A stretch of 64,000 bases of DNA from Flavobacterium sp. MK4S-17 (lineage in GTDB: Bacteria > Bacteroidota > Bacteroidia > Flavobacteriales > Flavobacteriaceae): NCBI RefSeq assembly GCF_009848495.1, contig NZ_WWEP01000010.1, positions 1 through 64,000 of the forward strand, written 5' to 3'. This document shows positions 37,531-47,095 of this stretch, in pieces. A program made the translations under genes and the position numbers. How positions within the stretch are numbered: the first letter of the stretch is position 1; the number at the start of each line of letters is the position of its first letter. The notes under the pieces were generated by a model, which worked only from the letters and a program-made list of their open reading frames with translations, ran no database searches and was not told where the DNA came from.

Positions 37531-38455
37531 AAAAAGAAAATTCAGCGACCTTATAAATGATACTTTCGGCTTTTTTCGCGTGGCCGGAAAAAATTATTTT
37601 AAAACCTACTTTGCCGTAAACGGCGGTTTGCTTTTAATTTTACTGGTACTTATATACATCGCAGGAAAAGTATTTTTCGAGGGGCTTTTTGCTAATTTCG
37701 GCACTCCTGCTTCCGGCAGGGTGCTGGATGAATACTTTAATTCCAACCTTGGCTTTTTTATAGGCACAGGCGTTTTCCTGGCTGTCTTAATAATAATTAT
37801 CACCTTATTAAGCTATAGCTTTCCTGTAATATACCTCAGTATTTATGAAAAGAAAGAAAAGCCCGAAACAGCCGAAATAGTAAGGCAGCTAAAAGCAAAA
37901 GCCGGAAGGATACTATTATTCTCGCTGCTTTGGCTGGTTACATTTTTACCTCTGCTGGTACTTATTTCACTGTTCAGCATACTGTTGTTTGCAATAATAA
38001 TAGGTATCCCTTTTGCTTTGGCTATTTTTGGCGCGGTTTCCTGCTGGATGTGCCTTGCCTTTTATGATTACCTTACTACAGGAAATGGCTATTTCACTTC
38101 CATGCGCAAAGGCTTTGATATGCTTTTTCAAAGTTTTTGGCCACATGTAGGTGCATCGGTAATTATGTATATTATTGTTTACGTGGCCCAAAGTATTATT
38201 TCTTTTATACCCTATATCATTGGTATTGGAGGGCTAATATTAAATCCTACTACAGGGGCAACACAGGAAAATTTCAGCTTTTTAGGGTTAATGATGCTAA
38301 TTACTTTTATGCTTTCAATAGCACTGGGTTATATTTTGGGCAACTTTATTTTTATAAATCAGGGACTTATATATTACAGTGCAAAAGAAAAAAACGAGCA
38401 CCAGTCACTCCATTCAGATATTGACCTTATCGGCAAAAACTTTGACAGTGAATAA
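37514..38455 (+). CDS. Hydrophobic membrane protein of the MoxR cluster
   Basis: A 313-residue protein with about six to seven membrane segments and two charged cytosolic regions (YKKRKFSDLINDTFGFF at the start, EKKEKPETAEIVRQLKAKAG in the middle, and a charged tail). I do not recognise a family. It overlaps spoIIM at its start and the DUF4129 gene at its end, so it is firmly in the operon. Confidence 0.8.
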   Translation: MLQLYKKRKFSDLINDTFGFFRVAGKNYFKTYFAVNGGLLLILLVLIYIAGKVFFEGLFANFGTPASGRVLDEYFNSNLGFFIGTGVFLAVLIIIITLLSYSFPVIYLSIYEKKEKPETAEIVRQLKAKAGRILLFSLLWLVTFLPLLVLISLFSILLFAIIIGIPFALAIFGAVSCWMCLAFYDYLTTGNGYFTSMRKGFDMLFQSFWPHVGASVIMYIIVYVAQSIISFIPYIIGIGGLILNPTTGATQENFSFLGLMMLITFMLSIALGYILGNFIFINQGLIYYSAKEKNEHQSLHSDIDLIGKNFDSE

Positions 38456-39191
38456 ACTACTGCTCTACATATTTTTATTTACCTGTACGGCTTCTTCATT
38501 TTCACAGCCTATTACTGATTCAGTACAACCCACCGAAACAGTGTATCCTGTTTACACGGACAGTGTTTACTATAGTAAAAGGGAATTTACACCCGGTTTT
38601 AAGGAAAAATATAACGATACCGATTTTGTTTATGAAAACAAGGCAAAGGTCACTTCCCTATGGGAGCGTTTTAAAACCTGGCTGGGTAATTTGCTAAATG
38701 ACATATTTTCATTTGGAGACAACACGCAGAGGACACCATGGTTTGCTGTAGTTGTGCGTTTACTTGCCGGACTGATTATATTATTCGTGGTTTATCTTAT
38801 TGTAAAGGCATTACTTAATAAAGAGGGTATGTGGATATTTGCCAAATCAGGTAAAAAAATTAATATACAGGAACTCACGGAAGAAGATATTAAGACTACT
38901 GACTTTGGCAAACTTGTGGAAGAAACCAAAGCTAACGGCAACTACAGGCTTGGCATACGCTATTATTACCTGTGGCTGTTAAAAAAGCTGGCACTAAGGG
39001 AAATTATTGACTGGCATTGGGATAAAACCAATACTGACTACCTGTATGAAATAAAAGACAGTAGCCTGCGTAAAGATTTTGAATACCTTTCATACGTGTA
39101 TGACCACAGCTGGTATGGCGAATTTGAAATTGATGAAAGTGCTTTTGCCAAAGCAGAAAAAGCCTTCAGGAAAACCATAAACTCAATTTAA
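38448..39191 (+). CDS. DUF4129-domain membrane protein
   Basis: The start is best placed at GTG 38448, which gives a clean signal peptide (VNKLLLYIFLFTCTASSFSQ) and a normal four-gene-style overlap with the preceding stop at 38455; an upstream in-frame ATG at 38379 would add 23 residues with no signal character. The 247-residue protein has an extracytoplasmic stretch, one membrane segment (about residues 104-126) and a C-terminal cytosolic DUF4129 part (RYYYLWLLKKLALRE, YDHSWYGEFEID). No transglutaminase domain is attached. Function unknown; operon with MoxR and DUF58. Confidence 0.82.
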   Translation: MNKLLLYIFLFTCTASSFSQPITDSVQPTETVYPVYTDSVYYSKREFTPGFKEKYNDTDFVYENKAKVTSLWERFKTWLGNLLNDIFSFGDNTQRTPWFAVVVRLLAGLIILFVVYLIVKALLNKEGMWIFAKSGKKINIQELTEEDIKTTDFGKLVEETKANGNYRLGIRYYYLWLLKKLALREIIDWHWDKTNTDYLYEIKDSSLRKDFEYLSYVYDHSWYGEFEIDESAFAKAEKAFRKTINSI

Positions 39192-39192
39192 A

Positions 39193-40383
39193 ATGAACAG
39201 GAAAGTTACCATATACATAATATTCCTTGTTCTGGTTTTAGGGCTTTTAATAGTAATTGATTCCGGCAGGCCCAAACCTATAGACTGGACACCCTCCTAC
39301 TCTGTTACCGATAAAAGGCCGTTGGGATTATATATTTTTGATAAAGAATCGAAAAACATATTTAAAGGGCAGCCAATAAAAAAAATTTCCACCACTCCTT
39401 ATGAATATTTTGACCCAAAATATGATTATGAGAAAAAGAGTTACAATGTAAGCGGTACATTTATGCATATAGCCGAAGAATCGGAAATTGATAACGAGTC
39501 GGCTAAAGAGCTTTTATACTTTGCCGAACACGGCAACACCGTATTTTTAAGCATGAAAACTTTTCCGCCCGCCTTACTGGACTCGCTTAAGTTTGAAACC
39601 GGCGATTCCTTTTTTTATAAAGACACTATATCATTAAGTGTTGATAACAAAAATACCGATACGGAGAAATACAAGTTGGTGGAAGGGCGCGGTATTCAGT
39701 ATTTTACCAGTATAGATACACTCAACACCATAGTGTTAGGGCACCAGTGGATTGACACGATACAGCAGGCCAATTATATTAAAGTTCGCTACGGCATGGG
39801 CAGCTTCCTGCTGCACACGCAGCCGGCAGCTTTCAGTAACTTCCACCTCCTGAAAGGCAATCATTATCAATATACTGAAAAGCTGGTTTCATTCATGCCG
39901 AAAAACACACTGTTTTGGTATGCCCGGCATTTTACAGGTGAGGCGTCCGGCTCGCCACTACGTTACATATTACAGAACAAGGCTTTGCGCTGGTCATTAT
40001 ATTTGGGGCTGATTGGCATTATTATATTTATAATATTCAATGCCAAAAGAAAGCAGCGTATAATACCTGAAATGGCACCTGTAAAAAATACAACTGTTGA
40101 TTTTACAAAAACAATAGGCAACCTGTATTACCAGGAAAAAAACCACCATACCATAATTGAAAAGAAAATTATATATTTCCTGGAGCATATACGAAATGAA
40201 TATTTGATAGATACCTATGATCTTGACGATACTTTTGTTGAAAAACTGCATTTAAAAACAGGAAAGCCGATAGCCCATATACAGCATGCCATACGGCTTA
40301 TAAAAAAATACAGGTACCAATTTGAAAGTACCGAAGAAGACGTAATTGAAATAAATAAAGCAATTGAAAAACTAAGATTATGA
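39193..40383 (+). CDS. DUF4350-domain membrane protein
   Basis: A 396-residue protein with an N-terminal membrane segment (about residues 5-22), an extracytoplasmic domain of about 240 residues with the DUF4350 pattern (DKRPLGLYIFDKE, ELLYFAEHGNTVFLS), a second membrane segment (about 271-291) and a cytosolic helical tail. The stop overlaps the moxR start by four bases (ATGA). Function unknown; the extracytoplasmic domain resembles the GATase-like fold found in ABC-auxiliary proteins. Confidence 0.85.
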   Translation: MNRKVTIYIIFLVLVLGLLIVIDSGRPKPIDWTPSYSVTDKRPLGLYIFDKESKNIFKGQPIKKISTTPYEYFDPKYDYEKKSYNVSGTFMHIAEESEIDNESAKELLYFAEHGNTVFLSMKTFPPALLDSLKFETGDSFFYKDTISLSVDNKNTDTEKYKLVEGRGIQYFTSIDTLNTIVLGHQWIDTIQQANYIKVRYGMGSFLLHTQPAAFSNFHLLKGNHYQYTEKLVSFMPKNTLFWYARHFTGEASGSPLRYILQNKALRWSLYLGLIGIIIFIIFNAKRKQRIIPEMAPVKNTTVDFTKTIGNLYYQEKNHHTIIEKKIIYFLEHIRNEYLIDTYDLDDTFVEKLHLKTGKPIAHIQHAIRLIKKYRYQFESTEEDVIEINKAIEKLRL

Positions 40384-41459
40384 CAGAATACGGCAGCAAC
40401 AGCGAAAATAACCCTGGCGAAATAAATCCGACTGAAAATACAGGCATGGAGAATAATCAAAATCCAGAAACTCCTGCGCAAACTGATGATATTAATTTCC
40501 AGTCGCGTTTGAACCTTTCTGAACTACAGCAGGCCATAGCTGATATAAAACAGGAAATAAGCAGTGTTATTGTAGGGCAGCAAAAAATGATTGACCGCCT
40601 TTTGGTTGCCATATTATCAAACGGGCACGTATTACTGGAAGGTGTTCCCGGGGTGGCTAAAACCATTACGGCAAAACTGCTTTCCAAAACCCTTTCCCTT
40701 AACTTCAGCAGGATTCAGTTCACACCCGACTTAATGCCTTCAGATATATTGGGAACTTCTGTATTCGACCTTTCCAAATCATCATTTGATTTTAAGAAAG
40801 GACCTGTTTTTTCAAATTTTATATTAATTGATGAGATAAACCGCGCGCCCGCTAAAACACAGGCAGCCCTTTTTGAGGTTATGGAAGAGCGCCAGATAAC
40901 CGTTGAAGGGGAAACCCACGCCATGGAAGCGCCGTTTTTGGTTATTGCCACTCAAAACCCTGTTGAACAGGAAGGTACTTACCGCCTGCCTGAAGCGCAA
41001 CTCGACCGGTTCCTTTTTAAAATAACCATAGACTATCCTAACCTTGAGGAAGAAATATTTATACTTCAAAAGGAAAACGAGCTGAAGGACAGGCAAAAGC
41101 TGGACGGGATAAAAAAAATACTGTCCCGTGAAGCCATCTTAAAATACCAGGCTCTTGTAAAGCAGGTTATTATAGAGCCTAACCTTTTGGAGTATATAGC
41201 CCGCATAGTTACCAACACACGTGAAAATGCATTTTTATACCTTGGTGCATCACCGCGCGCTTCCATAGCCATATTAAATGCTTCTAAAGGATATGCTGCC
41301 CTACGCGGCAGGGATTTTGTTACCCCCGAAGATATTAAAGAAGCAGCAGTACCGGTATTGCAGCACAGGGTAATGGTAGCACCTGAGCGTGAAATGGAAG
41401 GGCTTACAAGTCCTGAAATAATAAAGCAAATTGTAGATTCAATAGAAATACCTCGTTAA
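40380..41459 (+). CDS. MoxR-family AAA+ ATPase
   Basis: A 359-residue cytosolic AAA+ chaperone-like ATPase. Walker A GVPGVAKT is at 88-95, Walker B LIDE at 149-152, sensor 1 in IATQNPVEQEGTYRLP and the arginine region LPEAQLDRFLFK follow. MoxR proteins are thought to remodel or mature target proteins, usually one encoded nearby with a VWA or DUF58 domain. Here the partner is the DUF58 gene that starts one base before the moxR stop ends (TAATG). Confidence 0.94.
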   Translation: MTEYGSNSENNPGEINPTENTGMENNQNPETPAQTDDINFQSRLNLSELQQAIADIKQEISSVIVGQQKMIDRLLVAILSNGHVLLEGVPGVAKTITAKLLSKTLSLNFSRIQFTPDLMPSDILGTSVFDLSKSSFDFKKGPVFSNFILIDEINRAPAKTQAALFEVMEERQITVEGETHAMEAPFLVIATQNPVEQEGTYRLPEAQLDRFLFKITIDYPNLEEEIFILQKENELKDRQKLDGIKKILSREAILKYQALVKQVIIEPNLLEYIARIVTNTRENAFLYLGASPRASIAILNASKGYAALRGRDFVTPEDIKEAAVPVLQHRVMVAPEREMEGLTSPEIIKQIVDSIEIPR

Positions 41460-42787
41460 TGGGCTTCTTTAAAAAAATATACGTCAGCAACTTTTTCTTT
41501 TATGTGCTGATGGGCATTATGGCATGCTTCATTTTTGCGCATTTTTTTCCGGCATTATATAATGCTACCTGGCTGTTGCTGTATGTTTTTATTGCCTTTA
41601 CTGTTATTGATGTTATTCTGTTATTTGCAGGAAAAAGAATTGAAGGTTCCCGGCAGGCTCCCGAAAAATTTTCTAACGGTGATGAAAACCCGGTGCAGGT
41701 AACCATTAACAGTTTTTATTCTTTTCCTGTAACCCTTAAAATAATTGACGAGGTACCCTTCCAGTTTCAGTTACGCAATTTCGATATTAAGAGGAAGCTG
41801 GCTCCGGGCGGCAGTGATACAATAGAGTACAGCCTTCGCCCTACAGAACGCGGGGAATATTTTTTTGGAAGGCTTAATATATATGTTTCCTCACCACTGC
41901 TACTGGCTTCCCGCAGGTATATATTTAACAATGGGCAAATGGTACCCACTTATCCTTCGTTTATTCAGCTCCGCAAATATGACCTTATGGCTTTTTCCAA
42001 CAGGCTTTTTCAGTATGGGTTAAAAAAAATAAGGCGTATAGGGCACACTATGGAGTTTGAGCAGATTAAGGAATATGTGTCTGGCGATGATATAAGAACA
42101 ATAAACTGGAAGGCGACAGCCAAAAGAAACCAGCTTATGGTAAACCAGTTTCAGGATGAAAAATCGCAAAATGTATATATGGCAATTGACAAAGGGCGTG
42201 TAATGAAAATGCCCTTTAACGGGCTTAGCCTGCTGGATTATGCTATTAACTCCACACTTGTGCTTTCAAATATTATATTGAAAAAACAGGATAAAGCCGG
42301 TATGTTCACTTTTTCCAAGAAAGTTGAAAACCGGGTGGAAGCAGAAAGGCGTACATCGCAAATGCAGCGTATTTTGGAAAACCTGTATAATATTAAAACA
42401 GATTTTTTTGAAAGTGATTACGGTAGATTGTATGCTGATATTAAGCGGAATATTACACAGCGAAGCCTGATATTGCTTTATACTAATTTTGAAACGCTTG
42501 ACGGCCTTAACAGGCAGTTACCCTACCTGAAAGGAATGGCAAAGAGCCACCTGCTTGTAGTTGTGTTTTTTGAGAATACGGAATTGGAGCAGCTTATTCA
42601 TAAAAAAGCTGAAAATGTACAGGAAATATATGACCAGGTAATTGCCGAGAAATTTGCTTTTGAAAAAAGGCTGATTGTAAATGAACTTATGAAATATGGT
42701 ATTTACTCCGTACTTACAAAACCTGAAAACCTTACAATTGACAGTATAAACAAGTATCTTGAAATAAAGGCAAGGGGAATACTTTAA
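41459..42787 (+). CDS. DUF58-domain membrane protein
   Basis: A 442-residue protein with two N-terminal membrane segments, a beta-rich extracytoplasmic-type region and the DUF58 signature (GDDIRTINWKATAKRNQLMVNQF) followed by a VWA-like fold (NVYMAIDKGRVM). The VWA metal-site DxSxS is not intact (AIDKGR), as is usual in DUF58. It is the last gene of the operon and the probable target or partner of the MoxR ATPase. Confidence 0.92.
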   Translation: MGFFKKIYVSNFFFYVLMGIMACFIFAHFFPALYNATWLLLYVFIAFTVIDVILLFAGKRIEGSRQAPEKFSNGDENPVQVTINSFYSFPVTLKIIDEVPFQFQLRNFDIKRKLAPGGSDTIEYSLRPTERGEYFFGRLNIYVSSPLLLASRRYIFNNGQMVPTYPSFIQLRKYDLMAFSNRLFQYGLKKIRRIGHTMEFEQIKEYVSGDDIRTINWKATAKRNQLMVNQFQDEKSQNVYMAIDKGRVMKMPFNGLSLLDYAINSTLVLSNIILKKQDKAGMFTFSKKVENRVEAERRTSQMQRILENLYNIKTDFFESDYGRLYADIKRNITQRSLILLYTNFETLDGLNRQLPYLKGMAKSHLLVVVFFENTELEQLIHKKAENVQEIYDQVIAEKFAFEKRLIVNELMKYGIYSVLTKPENLTIDSINKYLEIKARGIL

Positions 42788-42814
42788 TTTAAGGCAACCA
42801 ATACTTACTTAAAA

Positions 42815-43603
42815 ATGAAACTGATTACCAGTGCGCAAAATCCATTTATAAAACAACTTGTGCAATTGCAGGAAAAAGCAAAGGCACGCAAGCAAAGCGG
42901 TACTTTCCTTGTTGAAGGGCAACGGGAAATCATGCTGGCAAAAAAGGGAGGGTATGAAATAAAAACAGTTTTGTTTGTACCTGATATGCTGACAGAAACA
43001 GAAGCAAAAAGACTGGCTGGAAAACAGGCAGAACTTATTGAAATAAACAGGGAAGTGTACCAAAAATTAGCTTACAGAGATTCTACCGAAGGAATAATAG
43101 CTATAGCAAAAAACAAAGAACTTAGCCTGAGTGAACTTAAACTGGGAGAAAACCCGTTGATACTTGTTGCCGAGGCTATCGAAAAGCCGGGTAATATTGG
43201 TGCATTATTGCGCACGGCAGATGCTGCAAAACTTGATGCGGTAATAATTGCCAATCCTAAAAGCGATATGTATAACCCAAACATTATTCGCTCGAGTGTG
43301 GGTTGCTTGTTTACTAACCAGATTGCTACAGGTACAACAAATGAGGTTATAGCATTTTTAAAATCAAATAATATAAATATTTATTGCGCTACACTACAGG
43401 ACTCTGATTATTACCATACACAAAATTATACCACCCCAACTGCGCTTGTAGTAGGCACCGAAGCAACAGGATTATCTGAAGAATGGCGGATTGCTTCAAC
43501 AAAAAACATAATAATACCCATGCAGGGCGAAATAGATTCAATGAATGTTTCGGTAGCGGCAGCAATACTTATATTTGAAGCCAAAAGGCAAAGAGGGTTT
43601 TGA
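42815..43603 (+). CDS. SpoU/TrmH-family RNA 2'-O-methyltransferase
   Basis: A 262-residue SPOUT enzyme that should methylate a ribose 2'-OH in rRNA or tRNA using S-adenosylmethionine. Motif 1 (EKPGNIGALLRTADA, with catalytic Arg), motif 2 (VVGTEATGLSEEW) and motif 3 (IPMQGEIDSMNVSVAAAI) form the SAM-binding knot. The N-terminal substrate-binding domain (FLVEGQREIMLA) is RlmB-like. The exact target nucleotide cannot be told. Its TGA overlaps the ATG of the next gene. Confidence 0.92.
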   Translation: MKLITSAQNPFIKQLVQLQEKAKARKQSGTFLVEGQREIMLAKKGGYEIKTVLFVPDMLTETEAKRLAGKQAELIEINREVYQKLAYRDSTEGIIAIAKNKELSLSELKLGENPLILVAEAIEKPGNIGALLRTADAAKLDAVIIANPKSDMYNPNIIRSSVGCLFTNQIATGTTNEVIAFLKSNNINIYCATLQDSDYYHTQNYTTPTALVVGTEATGLSEEWRIASTKNIIIPMQGEIDSMNVSVAAAILIFEAKRQRGF

Positions 43604-44127
43604 TGGAAAGCAATAGTGCAGATGCGGGCATTTACCATAATTCATTAAATGGTGAGTACACACAAATTATTGAAAGTGCTGCACAAACAAACGGGGAATA
43701 TTCTTTGCTGGAGGTTCAGCTTATGCCGGGTGGCGGTAATCCTTTGCATTACCATACAAGGTTTACGGAAGAATTTACAGCCATAAAAGGGAAGCTTGGT
43801 ATTCAGTACCAGGAAAAAGTCCTGCACCTTAGCCCAGGCCATAGCTGTTTAATACCAATTGGTAAAGAACATCGTTTTTTTAATGATACGGACGAACCTA
43901 TAATTTTTCGCATTACTTTACGCAAAGGCCAGCCTGGATTTGAGAATTTTATTAAAGTGCTTTTCGGGCTTGTGAATGATGGCAAAACAAATAAAAAATT
44001 TATTCCTAAAAATCCTTTTTATGCTGCACTGCTTTTGCACTGGGGTGATACCCATGTAAATAATATTTTCTTTAAAAACCCTCTCGCCATTTGCAGGTTT
44101 TGCTGTATCTGTTGCACGCCTGTTTAG
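43603..44127 (+). CDS. Cupin-domain protein, C-terminus probably frameshifted
   Basis: Start ATG overlaps the TGA of the methyltransferase gene. A cupin fold is visible (NPLHYHTRFTEEF, GHSCLIPIGKEHRF), with likely metal-binding histidines. The reading frame ends with a cysteine-rich stretch (ICRFCCICCTPV) unlike the family. In the next frame, from about 44084 to a TAG at 44176, the sequence reads SPFAGFAVSVARLFRIDKL and continues with a basic helical tail that looks like the normal C-terminus of these cupins. A one-base change in the A5C3 run at 44074-44081 would join the two. True mutation or sequencing error cannot be told apart here. Confidence 0.75.
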   Translation: MESNSADAGIYHNSLNGEYTQIIESAAQTNGEYSLLEVQLMPGGGNPLHYHTRFTEEFTAIKGKLGIQYQEKVLHLSPGHSCLIPIGKEHRFFNDTDEPIIFRITLRKGQPGFENFIKVLFGLVNDGKTNKKFIPKNPFYAALLLHWGDTHVNNIFFKNPLAICRFCCICCTPV

Positions 44128-44176
44128 GATTGATAAATTGCTGCTTAAAAAATATGCAAGGGCATTTGAATCATAG
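44084..44176 (+). other. Out-of-frame C-terminal remnant of the cupin gene
   Basis: Thirty codons in the +1 frame relative to the cupin gene, ending TAG at 44174-44176. They encode a tail (ARLFRIDKLLLKKYARAF) typical of the family. See the cupin entry. Confidence 0.6.
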
Positions 44177-44198
44177 TAACTTTAAGTGTGTGGACCTA

Positions 44199-44229
44199 TT
44201 GTATTTCATAATTTATTTAATTAACTTTA
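44199..44229 (+). promoter_or_regulatory. Probable relA/spoT promoter
   Basis: TTG at 44199-44201 and TAACTTTA at 44222-44229 are spaced by 20 bases, a variant of the Bacteroidota TTG / TAnnTTTG layout, 18 bases before the ATG at 44248. A second TAACTTTAAG occurs 45 bases upstream at 44177. Confidence 0.5.
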
Positions 44230-44247
44230 AGGCTATTGATACAATGT

Positions 44248-46464
44248 ATGATTGAGATTGATTTAGAACAGGAAAACAAAGCAATAGCCAAAGAATATAA
44301 AGAGCTGCTGCGCATCAGTTATCAAACACTTTCCGAAGACGATAAAAAGCTTATCAGAAAAGCATTTGATGTAGCGGTAGATGCCCATAAAGATCAAAGG
44401 AGGAAATCTGGCGAAGCCTATATTTTCCACCCTATTGCCGTTGCAAAAATTGTCGCTTCCGAAATAGGGCTTGGCGCTACTTCAATCGCCTCTGCCCTGC
44501 TGCACGATGTGGTTGAGGATACCGATATTACCGTTGAGGACATTGAAAAAATGTTTAATCCTAAAATTGCACAGATTGTTGAGGGCCTTACAAAAATTGC
44601 CCAGGTAAAAACCGATCAGGAAATATCCATACAGGCAGAAAATTTCCGCAAGATGCTGCTTACCCTTAATGATGATGTCAGGGTTATACTTATAAAAATT
44701 GCCGACAGGCTTCACAATATGCAAACCATGGATTCCATGGTTGATTATAAGCAGGCAAAAATAGCTTCGGAAACACTTTATATTTATGCTCCTTTGGCAC
44801 ACAGGCTTGGGCTTTATAATATTAAAAACCAGCTTGAAGACCTTGGACTTAAATATACAGAACCTGCTGTTTACAATGATATTGTAAGCAAAATGAAGGA
44901 AAGCAAGGAGGAACAGGATGCTTATATTAAATCAATTTCTGATGTGCTGAAAAGTTCGCTTGATACTGAAGGTATTGAGTATGTAATAAAAGGCAGGCCA
45001 AAATCAATATATTCCATCCGCCGTAAAATGCTTAACCAGGGGGTAAGCTTTGATGAGGTGTATGACAAGTTTGCACTGCGCATTATATATAAAGCATCGC
45101 CACACGATGAAAAATTTCTTGCCTGGAAAATATATTCTATAGTTACTGACCATTACAGGCCAAGCCCGAGCCGATTGAGGGACTGGATATCCTCACCAAA
45201 ATCTACCGGTTATGAAGCACTGCATATAACTGTTATGGGGCCAAAAGGCCGCTGGGTGGAAATACAGATACGCAGCGAGCGCATGGATGAAATTGCTGAA
45301 AAAGGCTATGCTGCCCATTACAAATACAAACAGGGTAACAGCGAGGAGCACGGCCTTGAAACATGGCTTAATCTGCTTAAGGAGGCACTGGAAAACACAT
45401 CGGGCAACGCGGTTGACTTTGTAGAAGATTTTAAGCTTAATTTATATGCAAAGGAAATTTATGTATTTACCCCTAAAGGTGAAATAAAATCTTTACCAAA
45501 AGGGGCAACTTCGCTTGATTTTGCTTTCAGTATACACTCTGAAATTGGTGTGCATACACGCGGTACCCGGGTAAACGGGAAACTTGTACCGCTAAACCAT
45601 GTACTGAACAGTGGCGACCAGGTAGAGGTTATAACTTCGCCCAACCAAAAGCCCAATTCGCACTGGCTTGATTATGTTACCACATCGCGTGCCAAGAATA
45701 AGATTAAGAATGTACTGAATGAAAATACCAAGAAGATAGCTGAAGAAGGTAAAGAGCTGCTTACCCGCAAGCTGCGCCACATGAAAATTAACCTTAATGA
45801 AACTACGGTTAATGAACTGGTAAATTACTTTAAGCTAAAAACAAGCCTCGACCTTTTTTACAGGGTAGGTGTTGGTACTATTGATAACCAGCAGCTAAAA
45901 GATTACGCAGCCCAAAAGGGGAATACTTTAATGAATTTCTTTAAAGGCAAAATAAAGCGTGCCCCTGCCGCCCCGCAGGAGGAAATTCAGAAAGACGAAA
46001 TAAGCCGAAACTATGATTTGCTTGTTTTTGGTAAGAATGAAGATAAGCTGGATTATAAGCTTGCCAATTGCTGCAACCCTATCCCCGGAGATGATGTATT
46101 TGGCTTTATTACCATAAATGAGGGGATTAAAGTCCATAAAAAGGACTGCCCCAATGCCATACGGCTGCAAAGTAATTATGCCTACAGGATTATCCCTGCC
46201 AAATGGATTGATTCGTCTCAGGAAGAATTTAAGGCCACGCTTAAAATTACAGGTATAGATACACTGGGGCTAACCAATGAGCTAACAAAGGTTATCTCCA
46301 ACAATATGCATGTTAATATACAAAGCATCTCCCTTAGTGGTAATGCAGGTGTTTTTAATGGCCAGTTAACCGTAGTAGTACAAAATAATACCATACTGAA
46401 AAAGCTGATAGATAATATTAAAAAGATAGATGGTATAGATAAAGTTACCCGCATTTCAAACTAA
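44248..46464 (+). CDS. Bifunctional (p)ppGpp synthetase/hydrolase
   Basis: Makes and degrades the stringent-response alarmone. I prefer the ATG at 44248 ([11 protein letters not shown]) over a TTG at 44236, which adds only four residues. The resulting 738-residue protein has the HD hydrolase domain with intact metal residues (AHKDQRR, His86-Asp87 in LLHDVVED, and IADRLHNM), the synthetase domain ([24 protein letters not shown]), a TGS domain ([22 protein letters not shown]) and a C-terminal ACT domain. Both catalytic halves look active, which suits a single Rel protein; I leave the symbol blank because rel, relA and spoT are all used. Confidence 0.95.
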   Translation: MIEIDLEQENKAIAKEYKELLRISYQTLSEDDKKLIRKAFDVAVDAHKDQRRKSGEAYIFHPIAVAKIVASEIGLGATSIASALLHDVVEDTDITVEDIEKMFNPKIAQIVEGLTKIAQVKTDQEISIQAENFRKMLLTLNDDVRVILIKIADRLHNMQTMDSMVDYKQAKIASETLYIYAPLAHRLGLYNIKNQLEDLGLKYTEPAVYNDIVSKMKESKEEQDAYIKSISDVLKSSLDTEGIEYVIKGRPKSIYSIRRKMLNQGVSFDEVYDKFALRIIYKASPHDEKFLAWKIYSIVTDHYRPSPSRLRDWISSPKSTGYEALHITVMGPKGRWVEIQIRSERMDEIAEKGYAAHYKYKQGNSEEHGLETWLNLLKEALENTSGNAVDFVEDFKLNLYAKEIYVFTPKGEIKSLPKGATSLDFAFSIHSEIGVHTRGTRVNGKLVPLNHVLNSGDQVEVITSPNQKPNSHWLDYVTTSRAKNKIKNVLNENTKKIAEEGKELLTRKLRHMKINLNETTVNELVNYFKLKTSLDLFYRVGVGTIDNQQLKDYAAQKGNTLMNFFKGKIKRAPAAPQEEIQKDEISRNYDLLVFGKNEDKLDYKLANCCNPIPGDDVFGFITINEGIKVHKKDCPNAIRLQSNYAYRIIPAKWIDSSQEEFKATLKITGIDTLGLTNELTKVISNNMHVNIQSISLSGNAGVFNGQLTVVVQNNTILKKLIDNIKKIDGIDKVTRISN

Positions 46465-46510
46465 ATTAACCGGCGTTTATTATAAATTATTTTACTCGCA
46501 AAAATTAAAT

Positions 46511-46518
46511 TATCTTTG
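46511..46518 (+). promoter_or_regulatory. Bacteroidota -7 element upstream of the Fur-family gene
   Basis: TATCTTTG, a perfect TAnnTTTG, 17 bases before the ATG. No strong -33 TTG is seen. Confidence 0.6.
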
Positions 46519-46534
46519 CGTTTTACTCATAACA

Positions 46535-46987
46535 ATGGAAAACAATAAAAACCAGGATATTGTAAAAAATGTTTTCACAAAGTTCCTTGAAGACAAGGGG
46601 CACAGGAAAACACCTGAGCGTTATGCTATACTCCAGGAAATATACAACAGCCAGGAACATTTTGATATAGAGTCACTTTATATTAAAATGAAAAACAAAA
46701 ATTACCGTGTAAGCCGCGCCACGCTTTATAATACTATAGAGTTGCTTTTGGAGTGCGGACTGGTAAGAAGGCATCAGTTTGGCCAAAACCAAAGCCATTA
46801 CGAAAAATCTTATTTTGACAAGCAGCACGACCATATTATAATGACTGATACCGGGGAGGTTATAGAGTTTTGCGACCCAAGGATACAGTCAATAAAAAAA
46901 ACTATAGAGGAAATTTTTGGTATTGAAATTCATAACCATTCTTTATACCTTTATGGCCATAAAAAACAGCCTGCTGCCGAAAGTTAA
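46535..46987 (+). CDS. Fur-family transcriptional regulator lacking the structural zinc cysteines
   Basis: A 150-residue repressor with an N-terminal winged helix ([26 protein letters not shown]) and a dimerisation domain. The regulatory-site histidines remain (His80, His88, His98 and His100 in KQHDHI). The usual CxxC of Fur is replaced: the positions are Met103 and Thr106 ([12 protein letters not shown]), and no second CxxC occurs in the C-terminus. The only cysteines are at 74 and 113. So structural zinc binding of the classical type is unlikely. Metal sensed is unknown. Located between relA/spoT and purA. Confidence 0.9.
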   Translation: MENNKNQDIVKNVFTKFLEDKGHRKTPERYAILQEIYNSQEHFDIESLYIKMKNKNYRVSRATLYNTIELLLECGLVRRHQFGQNQSHYEKSYFDKQHDHIIMTDTGEVIEFCDPRIQSIKKTIEEIFGIEIHNHSLYLYGHKKQPAAES

Positions 46988-47012
46988 TACAACCGGTAAA
47001 AAAAGCAACGGC

Positions 47013-47046
47013 AAACCAACCCTGAATAAGGATTGGTTTTTGTTTT
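47013..47046 (+). terminator. Terminator of the Fur-family gene
   Basis: AAACCAACC / GGATTGGTTT stem with one mismatch-type wobble and an 8-base loop, followed by TTTGTTTTT. Confidence 0.7.
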
Positions 47047-47095
47047 TAAATTAAGTACAACAATAACTACATTATAAACAAACAACTAAACACTA

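Noticed and set aside
38379..38447. An upstream ATG start for the DUF4129 gene
   Set aside because: It would put 23 charged residues before an otherwise perfect signal peptide; GTG at 38448 fits better.
40380..42787. A Bat-type aerotolerance operon (BatA/B/C/D)
   Set aside because: No VWA or TPR Bat genes accompany MoxR and DUF58; the neighbours are SpoIIM, DUF4129 and DUF4350 proteins.
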